Of a stretch of 64,000 bases of DNA, positions 38,123-46,565 are shown in pieces. Below the pieces are notes generated by a model. It did not search any database and was not told the origin of the DNA. It was given only the letters and a program-made list of their open reading frames with translations. The stretch's first letter is position 1. Each line of letters opens with the position of its first letter. The position numbers were made by a program, and so were the translations under genes. This DNA comes from Pseudoxanthomonas gei (lineage in GTDB: Bacteria; Pseudomonadota; Gammaproteobacteria; Xanthomonadales; Xanthomonadaceae): contig NZ_QOVG01000010.1 in the NCBI RefSeq assembly GCF_010119615.1, positions 81,970-145,969 on the forward strand, read 5' to 3'.

Positions 38123-38410
38123 ATGAACGGAAGCGAAGGTTATGCGGTTTTTTTCTTTCCCCCGGCGCTCGAGGCGCTGGGCGAGGCCATCAAGCCTTAC
38201 CTGAGCGAAGGGCCGGCCGGCGCACATGTCCTGTGCAAGGAAATCGACACGGCCGGTTCACTGGTCGAGATGACGATCGAGGTGCAGGCCGCCGATGGCA
38301 AGGCTTCGACGGTCGAACTGATGGTGCCCGGCAGCATGGTGCGCATGATCGTGTCGGCGCATGGCGACGACCGCTTCGGCTTTGGCCCTCGCGTGGTGGC
38401 CGCAACCTGA
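38123..38410 (+). CDS. small conserved hypothetical protein
   Basis: 95 residues, start ATG 38123 after AATAAGGAAACACG, only 9 bp behind purT, so probably cotranscribed. The sequence is a compact alpha-beta layout: GYAVFFFPPALEALGEAIKP, then GAHVLCKEIDTAGSLVEMTI and VELMVPGSMVRMIVSAHG. There is no signal peptide and no known catalytic motif. Function is unknown; the pairing with purT is the only hint. Confidence 0.65.
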   Translation: MNGSEGYAVFFFPPALEALGEAIKPYLSEGPAGAHVLCKEIDTAGSLVEMTIEVQAADGKASTVELMVPGSMVRMIVSAHGDDRFGFGPRVVAAT

Positions 38411-38414
38411 CCGG

Positions 38415-39623
38415 TTACAGCGCCAGGTCGACCCACACCAGGTGATGGTCGCTGCCATCGGCAATGGCGGCTTCTGCACTGGCCCGGGGCGGCCAGAACA
38501 CGCCACTGCCCTCCAGCGCAAAACCGGTCGAGGGCAATACGTAATCCAGCCGCATGGCACCGGCCTTGGGACCGAAATCGCCGGTTACCTGGGCAGGCGA
38601 TCCGCGGTGCTGTAGGCCTGCGGACGCATAGGCCTCGGCCTGCTCCGCGCCGCCCTCGCTGCGTGGCGTGGCGTGGCGCAGCACGCGCGGATGCTCCAGC
38701 AATTCAAGGATGGCCTGGTGGCGTCCGTCGCCATCGACGGGATCGTTGTTCAGGTCTCCGGCGATCACGAACCTGGCATCGGCGCCCAGTCCTCCGCATT
38801 GCCCGCGATCGTCGCACAGCCACGGCTTGTCGCCGGCTGAAAGGTATTCCGTCCACAACCTTATTTCGTCGTGGTTGCGCATGCCGTTGCGGTCTTCGGG
38901 GCCGTCGAATACCGGTGGAGTGGGATGCGAGACCAGGAAATGCACGATGCCTTTCGACGTACGAACCGGCACGTCCCAGTGCGACTTGGAAGAAAGGCGC
39001 AGCTGGGTCCAGATGTGGTCCGGATGGAAGGGCTGGCGCAGGGCCGGATCGACCGGCCGCAAGGCGCCAGGCATGGCGCTCCAGCGCAGCAGTTGGAAAC
39101 TGCGGACCGCCGATGCGTCGATAGGCTGCATGGACAGCACCAGCATGCCGTATTGCCCCGGATGCAGCCCGTAGCCCCAGGCGTCATTGCCGCCATTGCG
39201 TCCGCCACCACCGGCCTGGCCGCTGCCATCCAGGTCCAGGCCGCTGGCAACGCCCGTGTTCACCGGTGCCAGGTATCGGTAGGGATAGCGCAACGGCGCC
39301 CCACCTCCCGCCTGTGCGACCTCAAGGTAGTTGCGCTGGAACAGGTCGGCGGCCAGGTGGGCGTCGTCGTAGTCGAATTCGTTCAACAGCAGCAGGTCAG
39401 GGCGCACGCGCTGGATGACCGCTGCGATCTTGCGCGCGTGCCGGCTGTCGCCCTGCAGTTCGCGGATCAATCCGCCGGTCTCGTCCGAGTACAGCGAGGT
39501 GTTGTAGGTGGCGACGCGCAGTTTGGCTTCGCCGACGTAGGCGGAAGGATCGCCATGCACGTTGACGTGCACGCAGGAAGCGAGGGCAGGAAGCATGGCA
39601 AGGGCAATCAGGAGTCGGCGCAT
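38415..39623 (-). CDS. endonuclease/exonuclease/phosphatase-family lipoprotein
   Basis: 402 residues. Lipoprotein signal MRRLLIALAMLPALASC (Cys17). The EEP fold is seen in KLRVATYNTSLY, LLLLNEFDYDD (metal Glu), HFLVSHPTPPV, FVIAGDLNNDPVDGDG (GDxN motif) and DGSDHHLVWVDL (catalytic SDH). It is therefore a secreted, lipidated metal-dependent phosphodiesterase or nuclease. Substrate could be nucleic acid, phospholipid or another phosphodiester. It converges on the purT operon (stop at 38415, 4 bp past the small gene). Confidence 0.9.
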   Translation of the reverse strand: MRRLLIALAMLPALASCVHVNVHGDPSAYVGEAKLRVATYNTSLYSDETGGLIRELQGDSRHARKIAAVIQRVRPDLLLLNEFDYDDAHLAADLFQRNYLEVAQAGGGAPLRYPYRYLAPVNTGVASGLDLDGSGQAGGGGRNGGNDAWGYGLHPGQYGMLVLSMQPIDASAVRSFQLLRWSAMPGALRPVDPALRQPFHPDHIWTQLRLSSKSHWDVPVRTSKGIVHFLVSHPTPPVFDGPEDRNGMRNHDEIRLWTEYLSAGDKPWLCDDRGQCGGLGADARFVIAGDLNNDPVDGDGRHQAILELLEHPRVLRHATPRSEGGAEQAEAYASAGLQHRGSPAQVTGDFGPKAGAMRLDYVLPSTGFALEGSGVFWPPRASAEAAIADGSDHHLVWVDLAL

Positions 39624-39707
39624 GCACGGATTCTGACACGGGCATGCATCAGCGCGATGACCTGACGCAGCACCCGTTGCAGCGATGTGATCCGGTGTTT
39701 CGGCACA

Positions 39708-40436
39708 TCACCCCAGTTCGGCGCGGTTCCAGTGGCGTCCGTCAAAGGATTCGAGCGGCCGGAAACGTCGCTTGTAATCCATTTTCCGATGGCCCTGGAT
39801 CCAGTACCCAAGATAGAGGTGGCGGCGTGAGTCGCGCTGCGCCCACTCCAGTTGCCGGAGGATGGCCAGCGTGCCCAGGCTGCGCTTTTCAAGATCCGGA
39901 TCGAAGAACGTGTAGACCGCCGAGAATGCATCCGGGGTGATGTCGGTCACCGCGACGGCGATCAGCTTGCCATGCTCTCGCAGTTCCAGGAACCGGCCCT
40001 GCGACCAGCTGCCGACCAGGAACTGTTCGAATTCCACCGCGCCATGTTCATCCATGCCGCCGTCGCGATGGCGGGCCGCCAGGTAGCGCCGATACAGCAC
40101 CAGATGCTCCTCGGTGCGTTCGGCAGGCACGATGCGTGCTTCCACATCCACGTTGCGCGCGGCGCAGCGGCGCTGGCTGCGATCGGGCTCGAATTCCATC
40201 ACCGGGATGCGCACTGCCACGCAGGCGCGGCAGCCGGCGCAGTGCGGGCGATACACCAGGTCACCAGAGCGGCGGAAGCCCCAGCTCAACGCAGTGGGAT
40301 AGAAGGAGGGCAGGCGGGGATCGCGCGGATCCAGCACCAGGTCGCGTGCAATGCGGTCCGGCCAGTAGCCGCAGGGATGCTCGCCGGTATGGAACAGGCG
40401 CAGGTCATCGATCGGCTGCTGCGGATCGTTGCCCAT
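39708..40436 (-). CDS. bpt: aspartate/glutamate leucyltransferase (N-end-rule transferase)
   Basis: 242 residues. Bpt transfers leucine from tRNA to N-terminal Asp/Glu, marking proteins for ClpAP degradation. Family features: [20 protein letters not shown], the cysteine-rich [40 protein letters not shown] and [18 protein letters not shown] (ATE C-terminal domain). ATG at 40436 ([12 protein letters not shown]) is preferred to 40490 because it lies one base after the upstream stop. It is in an operon with the PAP2-like gene. Confidence 0.95.
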   Translation of the reverse strand: MGNDPQQPIDDLRLFHTGEHPCGYWPDRIARDLVLDPRDPRLPSFYPTALSWGFRRSGDLVYRPHCAGCRACVAVRIPVMEFEPDRSQRRCAARNVDVEARIVPAERTEEHLVLYRRYLAARHRDGGMDEHGAVEFEQFLVGSWSQGRFLELREHGKLIAVAVTDITPDAFSAVYTFFDPDLEKRSLGTLAILRQLEWAQRDSRRHLYLGYWIQGHRKMDYKRRFRPLESFDGRHWNRAELG

Positions 40437-40437
40437 G

Positions 40438-41019
40438 TCAGGACGCTCCCGCCACAAGCGGTGCAACACAGGCGATGCCGGCCAATGCACCGGTCAACGC
40501 CCCGGCCACCAGGTCGCGTGGCACGTGGCGCTGCAGCCGCAGTCGCGACCAGGCTACGGCGCCGGCGAACAGCAGACTGGGCAGTCCCAGCCACCAATGG
40601 GCATTGCCGAGCAGGACGGTCGCGAACACGACGAAGGCCATGTGCAGGGACAGCTTGCACCAGCGCGCCGTCGCCATCGCCATTGCGACCATGGCCGCGC
40701 AAAGGGCCAGCGCAATGGCAGGCTCCTTCGCCTGCAGCAGCACGGCACCGAGGGCCGACAGCCCCAGCATTACCAGCAGGAAGCGGTTGAGCGACGAACG
40801 CTCGTGCTTGCCGCTGGCATCCACGTGCGCCCAGTGGCCGCGGCGCACCTGCCAGGTGGACCAGGCCATCACCACGCCGGCAAACACGGCAAAGCACAAG
40901 GTGATCCACAAGGCCGTCTGTTGCTGTCCGCGCAGCAACAGCAACACCACCGCCGCCAGCGGCAGCACCAGCATCGGGTGGCCGAAAATGGAGACGGCGC
41001 GGGCAATGGCGTGGCTCAT
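40438..41019 (-). CDS. PAP2-superfamily-like membrane phosphatase
   Basis: 193 residues from the ATG at 41019, with five or six membrane segments ([72 protein letters not shown]). The PAP2 signature is partly kept: KLSLHMAF (expected PSGH) and [16 protein letters not shown] (SRxxxxxHxxxD). The substitution of the PSGH motif suggests altered activity or a diverged phosphatase. It could act on undecaprenyl or phospholipid phosphates. It precedes bpt by one base. Confidence 0.75.
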   Translation of the reverse strand: MSHAIARAVSIFGHPMLVLPLAAVVLLLLRGQQQTALWITLCFAVFAGVVMAWSTWQVRRGHWAHVDASGKHERSSLNRFLLVMLGLSALGAVLLQAKEPAIALALCAAMVAMAMATARWCKLSLHMAFVVFATVLLGNAHWWLGLPSLLFAGAVAWSRLRLQRHVPRDLVAGALTGALAGIACVAPLVAGAS

Positions 41020-41163
41020 GGGCTCAGGATACTGCGCGGTGCGCATCGCGTGGGCTGCGACTGTCTGCAATCTGAATGCGGCCGCCGTCGCGTCAACGTG
41101 GTGGCGAAGCGGGCGTTATCCCTGGCAGTGGCCAAGACGCGCCACGCTTTCCCGGAGATTCAA

Positions 41164-41754
41164 ATGAGCCGCAAGACCCTGCTTACCCTGGCCGTGCTGA
41201 CGGCGCTTTCCTCGGCGACCGCGTTCGCTGCCACCCAGCCCGATACCACCGCCGCGGCCAAGCCGCAGCGTGCCAGCCTCGACCTCAACGGCGATGGCGC
41301 CATCGACAAGAGTGAAGCCGCGAAGTCGCCGCGCCTGGCGGCGAAGTTCGCCGAACTGGATGCCGACAAGGACGGCAAGCTGACCCGTCAGGAAATGTGG
41401 CGTCACGGCGATCGCAAGCACGGCGGCCGCAACGGCCCGCGCGGTGAAGGCGGCCGCGACTTCATGGCCAAGCTGGACACCAACAAGGACAGCCGCATCA
41501 GCCGCGCCGAAGCCGCTGCCGGCGAGGGCAAGCTGGCCACGCGCTTCGAGCAGATGGACGCGAACAAGGACGGTTTCATCGACCGCGCCGACCACGAGGC
41601 CCGCGCCAAGCAGCGCACGGACGAGTGGTTTGCCCGCGCCGATACCGACAAGGATGGCAAGCTGAGCCGCGCCGAAGTGGATGCCTCCAGGTCGCAGCGT
41701 GGCGATCACGGTGGCCCGCGTCACGGCAAGGCGCAAGCGGCGCCCACCAAATAA
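41164..41754 (+). CDS. secreted EF-hand calcium-binding protein
   Basis: 196 residues. A Sec signal peptide (LLTLAVLTALSSATAFA) precedes five EF-hand loops: DLNGDGAIDKSE, DADKDGKLTRQE, DTNKDSRISRAE, DANKDGFIDRAD and DTDKDGKLSRAE. Four have the canonical D-x-D/N-x-D/N-G pattern; the third has Ser at the Gly position. A basic His/Arg/Gly-rich linker (HGDRKHGGRNGPRG) lies between loops two and three. It is presumably a periplasmic Ca2+ buffer or sensor. The start ATG at 41164 follows CCGGAG; a longer frame from 40429 is unsupported. Confidence 0.92.
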   Translation: MSRKTLLTLAVLTALSSATAFAATQPDTTAAAKPQRASLDLNGDGAIDKSEAAKSPRLAAKFAELDADKDGKLTRQEMWRHGDRKHGGRNGPRGEGGRDFMAKLDTNKDSRISRAEAAAGEGKLATRFEQMDANKDGFIDRADHEARAKQRTDEWFARADTDKDGKLSRAEVDASRSQRGDHGGPRHGKAQAAPTK

Positions 41755-41776
41755 GCTCGAGTAGATCCGATGACAG

Positions 41777-41807
41777 ACCCACGCCGGCGACGGCGTGGGT
41801 TTTTTTA
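41777..41807 (+). terminator. rho-independent terminator
   Basis: A perfect 10-bp stem ACCCACGCCG/CGGCGTGGGT with a 4-nt loop is followed by seven T residues, 22 bp after the EF-hand stop. It also separates the convergent sigma-factor gene. Confidence 0.93.
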
Positions 41808-41874
41808 TGGAATGGTTGTCGAAGGATATTCAATCGCTGCCGGGGCGCCTTGCATCGGCTCCCTGCCAGCTTGC

Positions 41875-43062
41875 TCAGCGCAGGTACGCCCAGGCCAGCA
41901 CCGCCACCACGCCCAGGTTGGCCAGGTACACGCCGGTGCGGCCGTACATGCTTTCGTACACCCAATACTTGCCAGTGCGGCCGCCGCGGGTGGCGGCGCG
42001 GGCCAGCATGGGCGCCATGATCCGCTGCAACGGCACCAGGCACTGGTAGTTGATGACTGCCATGCCGGCCAGTGTGTACGCCACGACAGGCAGCGTCCTG
42101 GCATCCAGGGCGACCAGCACCACGATGCCCAGGCAAAAGATCGCGCTGGTCGCGGTGTTCATGAACAGGAAGCCGCGAATCTGCCGCCGCTCATCGGCAG
42201 TCTCGGCCATGCTCAGCAGGCTCAGGCCGCCCAGATAGGCGCCGAGCATTCCGCCCGCCAGCGCCGAAGCAACGATGTGCCACTGGCCGCCGAATGCCGT
42301 TCCCAGTGCGCCCAGGGCCACGCCGCCGTTGACGACCGATCCACCCAGTCCTCCGACTCCCAGCTTGCCGACGCCCGATCCCACCGCGCCTGCGCCCAGC
42401 AGTGCTGCCGCGCTGGCCGCTGGCGCCGTCACCATCATTGCGCCGCTGACCGCAACGACGAATGCAGCGCCCGGCGCGGTGCTGCGGGCGAATTCACCGA
42501 AACGCCTGAGCATTTCCTCGCGTACCGAACCGCGTGCGCGCGACAACCGCTTGCGCACCGCCGCATCGCTCAATCCAAGCAGGCTTGCGACCTGCTGCGA
42601 ACTCTGTCCTTCGCGGTAATACAGCAACAGGGTTTCGCGGCTCTCCTCGGGCAACGCGGAAATGATGTCGGCGGCGACCCTTTCCTCTTCGGTCTGCAAC
42701 AGTTGTTCCGATGGCGTGGGCGAAGGATCGGCGGCCATGCCGATCGCAAGCTCCGCGCTTTCGCCAGACAGCGGCCGGTTGCGATGCGCACGCAGGTGGT
42801 CGCGCGCCAGGTTGCGGGTGATCTGCCGCAGCCATGGCAGGAAACTGGCTGCGTTCTTCAGTCGGTCCAGTTGCTGCCAGGCTTTGAGGAACGCCTCCTG
42901 GGCGATGTCCTCGCTGGCCGGCACGTCGCGGGTGATGGCCAGGGCGATGGAGGTGACCGTGTTCTGGCAGGCGACCACGATGCGACCGTAGGCATGCGAG
43001 TCGCCGCGTGCCGCCGCCGGCAGTTCGCGATACAGCATCAGTTCGAGGGTGTCGGCATTCAT
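41875..43062 (-). CDS. ECF-type sigma factor fused to a C-terminal membrane domain
   Basis: 395 residues. Sigma region 2 is at ~30-95 (VTSIALAITRDVPASEDIAQEAFLKAW, RQITRNLARDHLRAH) and region 4 at ~125-185 (AALPEE-type ALPEESRETLLLYYREGQSS, VASLLGLSDAAVRKRLSRA). Instead of ending there, ~200 residues follow with four or more membrane spans (AAFVVAVSGAMMVTAPAA, ALGALGTAFGG, AIFCLGIVVLVALDA, VVAYTLAGMAVINY, GVYLANLGVVAVLAWAYL). No separate anti-sigma gene is adjacent. The fusion may tether the sigma factor until released. ATG at 43062; 43098 adds only a basic leader. Confidence 0.88.
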   Translation of the reverse strand: MNADTLELMLYRELPAAARGDSHAYGRIVVACQNTVTSIALAITRDVPASEDIAQEAFLKAWQQLDRLKNAASFLPWLRQITRNLARDHLRAHRNRPLSGESAELAIGMAADPSPTPSEQLLQTEEERVAADIISALPEESRETLLLYYREGQSSQQVASLLGLSDAAVRKRLSRARGSVREEMLRRFGEFARSTAPGAAFVVAVSGAMMVTAPAASAAALLGAGAVGSGVGKLGVGGLGGSVVNGGVALGALGTAFGGQWHIVASALAGGMLGAYLGGLSLLSMAETADERRQIRGFLFMNTATSAIFCLGIVVLVALDARTLPVVAYTLAGMAVINYQCLVPLQRIMAPMLARAATRGGRTGKYWVYESMYGRTGVYLANLGVVAVLAWAYLR

Positions 43063-43143
43063 GGCGGGCTTCCTGCGGTCACGTGGTTTGCGGACCAAGA
43101 CGCGGCGGCGGCGTGAATGTGACCCGACAGGCGGGCTTTTGGC

Positions 43144-43674
43144 TCAGGGCTGGCGCGGTGCGGGCGGGGTGATGCGCACGCGCACTCCCTCTTCATCCTG
43201 CGGCGCGGGCTCGGCCGTGTCCGTTCCGGTCGGGGTGGCCTCGACAGCGGATTCCACCACCGGCGCGACCGGCACGGCGTCCTGCGCACTGCGATGGCGC
43301 AGCACCGTGGCCAGCGCGGCAATGGCCACGGCGATCAGCAGGCCCACGCGGATGCGCCAGGCCAGCGAACGCTTCGGTTGTTCTTCCACCACCGCACCGG
43401 CAAACAGCAGCGGGTCACCCTGGCCGGGACGGGTGCTGGCAAGCAGGCCCGCTTCGCGCAGCAGTTCGCGCGCGCGGGGCTGGTCCTCGGCGCGCTTCAC
43501 CCACACGCTGGGCTGTTGCTTCAGTTTCATCGGCTCGGCGTAGCTGAACTGGCCGCCGCGCTTGCTGTGGTAGGAGCGCCCGTTGGCCAGGTAGACCTCG
43601 ATGCCGGCTTCTTCCAACAACCGGGCCACGCCCTCGACGGTCTCGATCCGCAAGCTGGTGAATACCTGGCGCAT
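43144..43674 (-). CDS. DUF2007-like protein with C-terminal membrane anchor
   Basis: 176 residues. The N-terminal ~85 residues (VFTSLRIETVEGVARLLEEAGIEVYLANG, PSVWVKRAEDQPRARELLREAG) resemble the DUF2007/putative signal-transducing fold, as in proteins called pathogenicity-like in Xanthomonas. A single membrane span (IRVGLLIAVAIAALATVL) follows, then a Pro/Val/acidic tail presumably periplasmic. It begins 3 bp after the tesB stop, so the two are cotranscribed. Function is unknown. Confidence 0.7.
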   Translation of the reverse strand: MRQVFTSLRIETVEGVARLLEEAGIEVYLANGRSYHSKRGGQFSYAEPMKLKQQPSVWVKRAEDQPRARELLREAGLLASTRPGQGDPLLFAGAVVEEQPKRSLAWRIRVGLLIAVAIAALATVLRHRSAQDAVPVAPVVESAVEATPTGTDTAEPAPQDEEGVRVRITPPAPRQP

Positions 43675-43677
43675 GGA

Positions 43678-44598
43678 TCAGCGCCCTGCCGCGGTCGCTG
43701 CGGAGCTTGCCGTGGCGTCTGCTTCGGGCATGACCCGGATCAGGCCTTCCTGGACGGTGCTGGCCACCAGCTTGCCGTCGCGGGTGAAGATCTGCCCGCG
43801 CGCCAGGCCGCGCGAATTCTGCGCGCTGGGGCTGTCGATGGAATACAGCAGCCAGTCGTCGGCACGGAACGGGCGGTGGAACCACAGCGCGTGGTCCAGC
43901 GAGGCCATCTGCACGTTCGGCTGGTAGTAGCTGATGCCATGCGGATAGTTGGCGGTGCCCAGCAACTGGAAGTCCGAGGCATATGCCAGCAGCGCATGGT
44001 GCAGTTCGGGCGCATCGCCCACCGGCTCGCTGAGGCGGAACCAGACCTGCTGGAACGGCGGGCGCTTGGGCGGGTTGAGTTCGTCACGCGGATAGACGTG
44101 CCGGAATTCGAACGGCCCGCGCCGCGACAGCCAGCGCTGCACCTTGGGCGGCAGGGTCGCCATGACCTCGGCAGGCACGGCCGGCGCCGGTTCGATGTCC
44201 TCGGGCTGCGGCACCTCGGGCATCGACAGCTGGTGCTGCTGGGCCTCGGGTTCGTCACCCTGGAAGGAGGCGGCGCAGAAGAAGATCACCTTGCCGTGCT
44301 GGATCGCGGTCACCCGCCGCACCGAGAAGCTGCCGCCGTCACGGGTTCGGTCGACGTCATAGACGATGGGGTGTTCCACGTCGCCGGCACGCAGGAAGTA
44401 GGCGTGCAGGGAATGCGCCATGCGCCCGCCTTCCACCGTGGCCTGGGCTGCCGACAGCGCCTGCCCCAGTACCTGGCCGCCGAAGACGTATTTGGTGCCA
44501 ATGTCGCGGCTCTGGCCGCGGAACAGGTTGTCTTCCAGGCGCTCCAGCGAGAGCAGCTCGATCAGTTCGCTGACGACGGGTTCAGGGGTGGGGGACAA
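43678..44598 (-). CDS. tesB: acyl-CoA thioesterase II
   Basis: 306 residues with two hot-dog domains. Family features: LELLSLERLEDNLFRGQS-type N-terminus (here LIELLSLERLEDNLFRG), VFGGQVLGQALSAAQATV, HSLHAYFLRAGD, PIVYDVDRTRDGGSF, ASLDHALWFHRPFRADDWLL and GLARGQIFTRDGKLVAS. It hydrolyses medium- to long-chain acyl-CoAs. The start is TTG at 44598; no ATG is near and no strong ribosome site is seen, so the exact start is less certain. It is followed closely by the DUF2007-like gene. Confidence 0.94.
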   Translation of the reverse strand: MSPTPEPVVSELIELLSLERLEDNLFRGQSRDIGTKYVFGGQVLGQALSAAQATVEGGRMAHSLHAYFLRAGDVEHPIVYDVDRTRDGGSFSVRRVTAIQHGKVIFFCAASFQGDEPEAQQHQLSMPEVPQPEDIEPAPAVPAEVMATLPPKVQRWLSRRGPFEFRHVYPRDELNPPKRPPFQQVWFRLSEPVGDAPELHHALLAYASDFQLLGTANYPHGISYYQPNVQMASLDHALWFHRPFRADDWLLYSIDSPSAQNSRGLARGQIFTRDGKLVASTVQEGLIRVMPEADATASSAATAAGR

Positions 44599-44655
44599 GG
44601 GCGGACAACCGGTTGGATGCGAAGCGGCCGATTATAGCGGGCCGCATGAAGCGTC

Positions 44656-45234
44656 CTACAGGGGCCGCAGGCGCTGCAGGGGGGTCGATTGCATGACCAG
44701 TTGCCAGGGAAACAGCGGCCCGGGATCAAGCTTGCGATGCACCTGCACGGCGGCGTTGTCGCTGGCGGCCACCCGGGTGGTATCCAGCTCCTCGTGCCCG
44801 GCGATGTAGGCCAGCGTGGGGATCTCTTCCCGCAACAGTCGCAGCAACGACAGCAGCGCCACGATCTGCGCTTCGGTGTAGGGCTCGTGCATAGCCTGGC
44901 TGCCTGCGGCCAGCCAGTCGGGGTAGCGCCCCACGTTCACCAGCTCGATGCCGATCGCGCGCGGGTTGTAGCCGCGCACGTGGTGGGCAATGCGTTCCAC
45001 CTGCACGTACTGGTGCACGCTGCCGTCGCGGTCGATGTAATAGTGGCCGCTGTTGCCGGTGCCCGATTCGTAGAGAACCTGCTCGCCGGTGGCGCGGGCG
45101 GCCGCCAGGTCCGGCAGCTCGGTGCAGTGGATCACCACCAGGTCGATCTGGCTGCGGGGCCGTTCCTCCAGCAACAGCTCGTAGGGCAGGGGCGACGGGA
45201 GGATGGGCGGCAGCGGCGGCAGGTCGGCAAGCAT
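44656..45234 (-). CDS. N-acetylmuramoyl-L-alanine amidase (amidase_2)
   Basis: 192 residues. Zinc-amidase motifs: IDLVVIHCTELPD (first His), GTGNSGHYYIDRDGSVHQYV, HHVRGYNPRAIGIELVN, EPYTEAQIVALLSLL, IAGHEELDTTRVA and KLDPGPLFPW (last ligands). No signal peptide is apparent, as in AmpD, which recycles cytoplasmic anhydro-muropeptides; the N-terminus is short and proline-rich. Start ATG 45234. It is divergent from the MOSC gene. Confidence 0.92.
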   Translation of the reverse strand: MLADLPPLPPILPSPLPYELLLEERPRSQIDLVVIHCTELPDLAAARATGEQVLYESGTGNSGHYYIDRDGSVHQYVQVERIAHHVRGYNPRAIGIELVNVGRYPDWLAAGSQAMHEPYTEAQIVALLSLLRLLREEIPTLAYIAGHEELDTTRVAASDNAAVQVHRKLDPGPLFPWQLVMQSTPLQRLRPL

Positions 45235-45373
45235 GGTCGAATCCTAGCACCCGGCTTGCCCCGTTCAGGCCCGGCCGGACGAGGCTTCGCCGGTCTGCGG
45301 CGACAGGGTCAAGTAAACTGACCGCCCCGCCCACCGCCCACGCCGGACCGCTGTCCGCTGCCGGAACCCCCTC

Positions 45374-45862
45374 ATGCCCCTCAATCCCGATTCCGAACTC
45401 GCCAGGCTGATGGCCACGCTGCCGCAGGTTGGCAAGGTGGAGTGGATCGGCCTGCGCCCGGCCCGCGAAAAAGTGATGCTGGAAGTCGAGAGCGCCGAAG
45501 CCCTCACCGCCGGAGGCCTGCGTGGCGACCGCTACAAGGGCGGCAGTGGCAAGCGCGGCATCACCCTGATCCAGGCCGAGCACCTGCCGGTGATCGCGGC
45601 CCTGGCGGGGCGCGACGTGCTGCCGGCGCTGCTTCGCCGCAACGTGGTGGTCTCCGGCATTCCGCTGATCGCGCTGAAGGCGCGCCAGTTCCGTATCGGC
45701 GACGTGGTCCTGCAGGGCACCGATCCCTGCGACCCGTGTTCGCGCATGGAAACCGCACTCGGCGCGGGCGGCTACAACGCCATGCGCGGCCACGGCGGCC
45801 TGTGCGCGCGCATCGTGTCCGGCGGCAGTTTCCGCATCGGTGACGAAGTGGTTGCCCTGTGA
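45374..45862 (+). CDS. MOSC-domain protein
   Basis: 162 residues forming a MOSC domain, the sulfur-carrier module of molybdenum cofactor sulfurases and related proteins. Motifs: GKVEWIGLRPAREK, GGLRGDRYKGG, ITLIQAEHLPVI, RRNVVVSGIPL and the conserved-cysteine motif DPCDPCSRM. It may transfer sulfur to a metal cofactor or detoxify N-hydroxylated bases (YiiM/YcbX-like). Its stop overlaps the GTG of the next gene (GTGA). ATG at 45374. Confidence 0.9.
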   Translation: MPLNPDSELARLMATLPQVGKVEWIGLRPAREKVMLEVESAEALTAGGLRGDRYKGGSGKRGITLIQAEHLPVIAALAGRDVLPALLRRNVVVSGIPLIALKARQFRIGDVVLQGTDPCDPCSRMETALGAGGYNAMRGHGGLCARIVSGGSFRIGDEVVAL

Positions 45863-46431
45863 GCCAGTCTGCAAGCAAGGGCCACTGCATCCTTTCCCAC
45901 GGTTTCGAAAGCGGCCCCGACGCGACCAAGGTTGCCGCACTTGCGCTGGCCGCCGAGCGCCTGGGCTGGACCCACGAGCGGCCCGACTACACCGGCTTCG
46001 ACGCGCGCCGCGACATGAGCGAGCTGGGCGATGTGGAAGCGCGTCAGGCCCACCTGCTTGCGCTGGCAACCGCAGCAGCCGGGCGCGGTCCGCTGGTGCT
46101 GGCCGGTTCCAGCCTGGGTGCCTATATCTCGGGACGGGTTTCACTCGAGGTGCCGGTGGTCGCGCTGTTCCTGATGGCGCCACCAATCCGCATGGGTCAC
46201 CTGGCCGACCTGGATAGCGCGCCGGTGCCGGTTTCCATCATCCATGGCTGGGACGACGAACTGATTCCCGCCCAGGCGGTCGCCGACTGGGCGTATCCAC
46301 GGCGCGCGCGGTTGTTGCTGGTGGACGATACGCATCGGCTGAGCGATCACGTGGAAGCGTCGGCGCAAGCATTCGCGGAATTGCTGGAACACCTCTCCCT
46401 CCGGGAGAGGTCGGCGCGCAGCGCCGGGTGA
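45859..46431 (+). CDS. alpha/beta hydrolase with C-terminus formed by a repeat element
   Basis: 190 residues, GTG start at 45859 overlapping the MOSC stop. The fold shows LSHGFESGPDATKV (oxyanion), the nucleophile LAGSSLGAYISG (GxSxG), IIHGWDDELIP (Asp) and VDDTHRLSDH (His). It resembles small YqiA-like or serine-hydrolase RsbQ-type proteins. The last ~12 residues (SLRERSARSAG) are encoded by the palindromic repeat at 46391-46440, so the natural end was probably altered by the element. Function unknown. Confidence 0.85.
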   Translation: MSQSASKGHCILSHGFESGPDATKVAALALAAERLGWTHERPDYTGFDARRDMSELGDVEARQAHLLALATAAAGRGPLVLAGSSLGAYISGRVSLEVPVVALFLMAPPIRMGHLADLDSAPVPVSIIHGWDDELIPAQAVADWAYPRRARLLLVDDTHRLSDHVEASAQAFAELLEHLSLRERSARSAG

Positions 46432-46440
46432 GGGAGGGAG
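46391..46440. repeat. GC-rich palindromic repeat fragment
   Basis: CCTCTCCCTCCGGGAGAGG forms a hairpin, followed by GGCGCGCAGCGCC and GGGTGAGGGAGGG. It covers the end of the hydrolase gene. Related CCCTCTCC/GGGAGAGG blocks occur at 56753, 60311 (variant CCTTCTCC), 62703 and 63013. Confidence 0.7.
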
Positions 46441-46565
46441 CCCGCACCCGCGACGCAACTTGGTGATCCGAACCATCTTTCCCTCATCCCCCCTTCGGGG
46501 CACCCCGCCTTGAAGGGGACAAGCTCTTCTCCCGGCGGGAAAAGAAAAAAAGGCATTGCTTCACT

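Noticed and set aside
40429..41754. 441-residue extension of the EF-hand gene
   Set aside because: The extra N-terminus is antisense to the PAP2-like gene. The ATG at 41164 has a ribosome site and a signal peptide.
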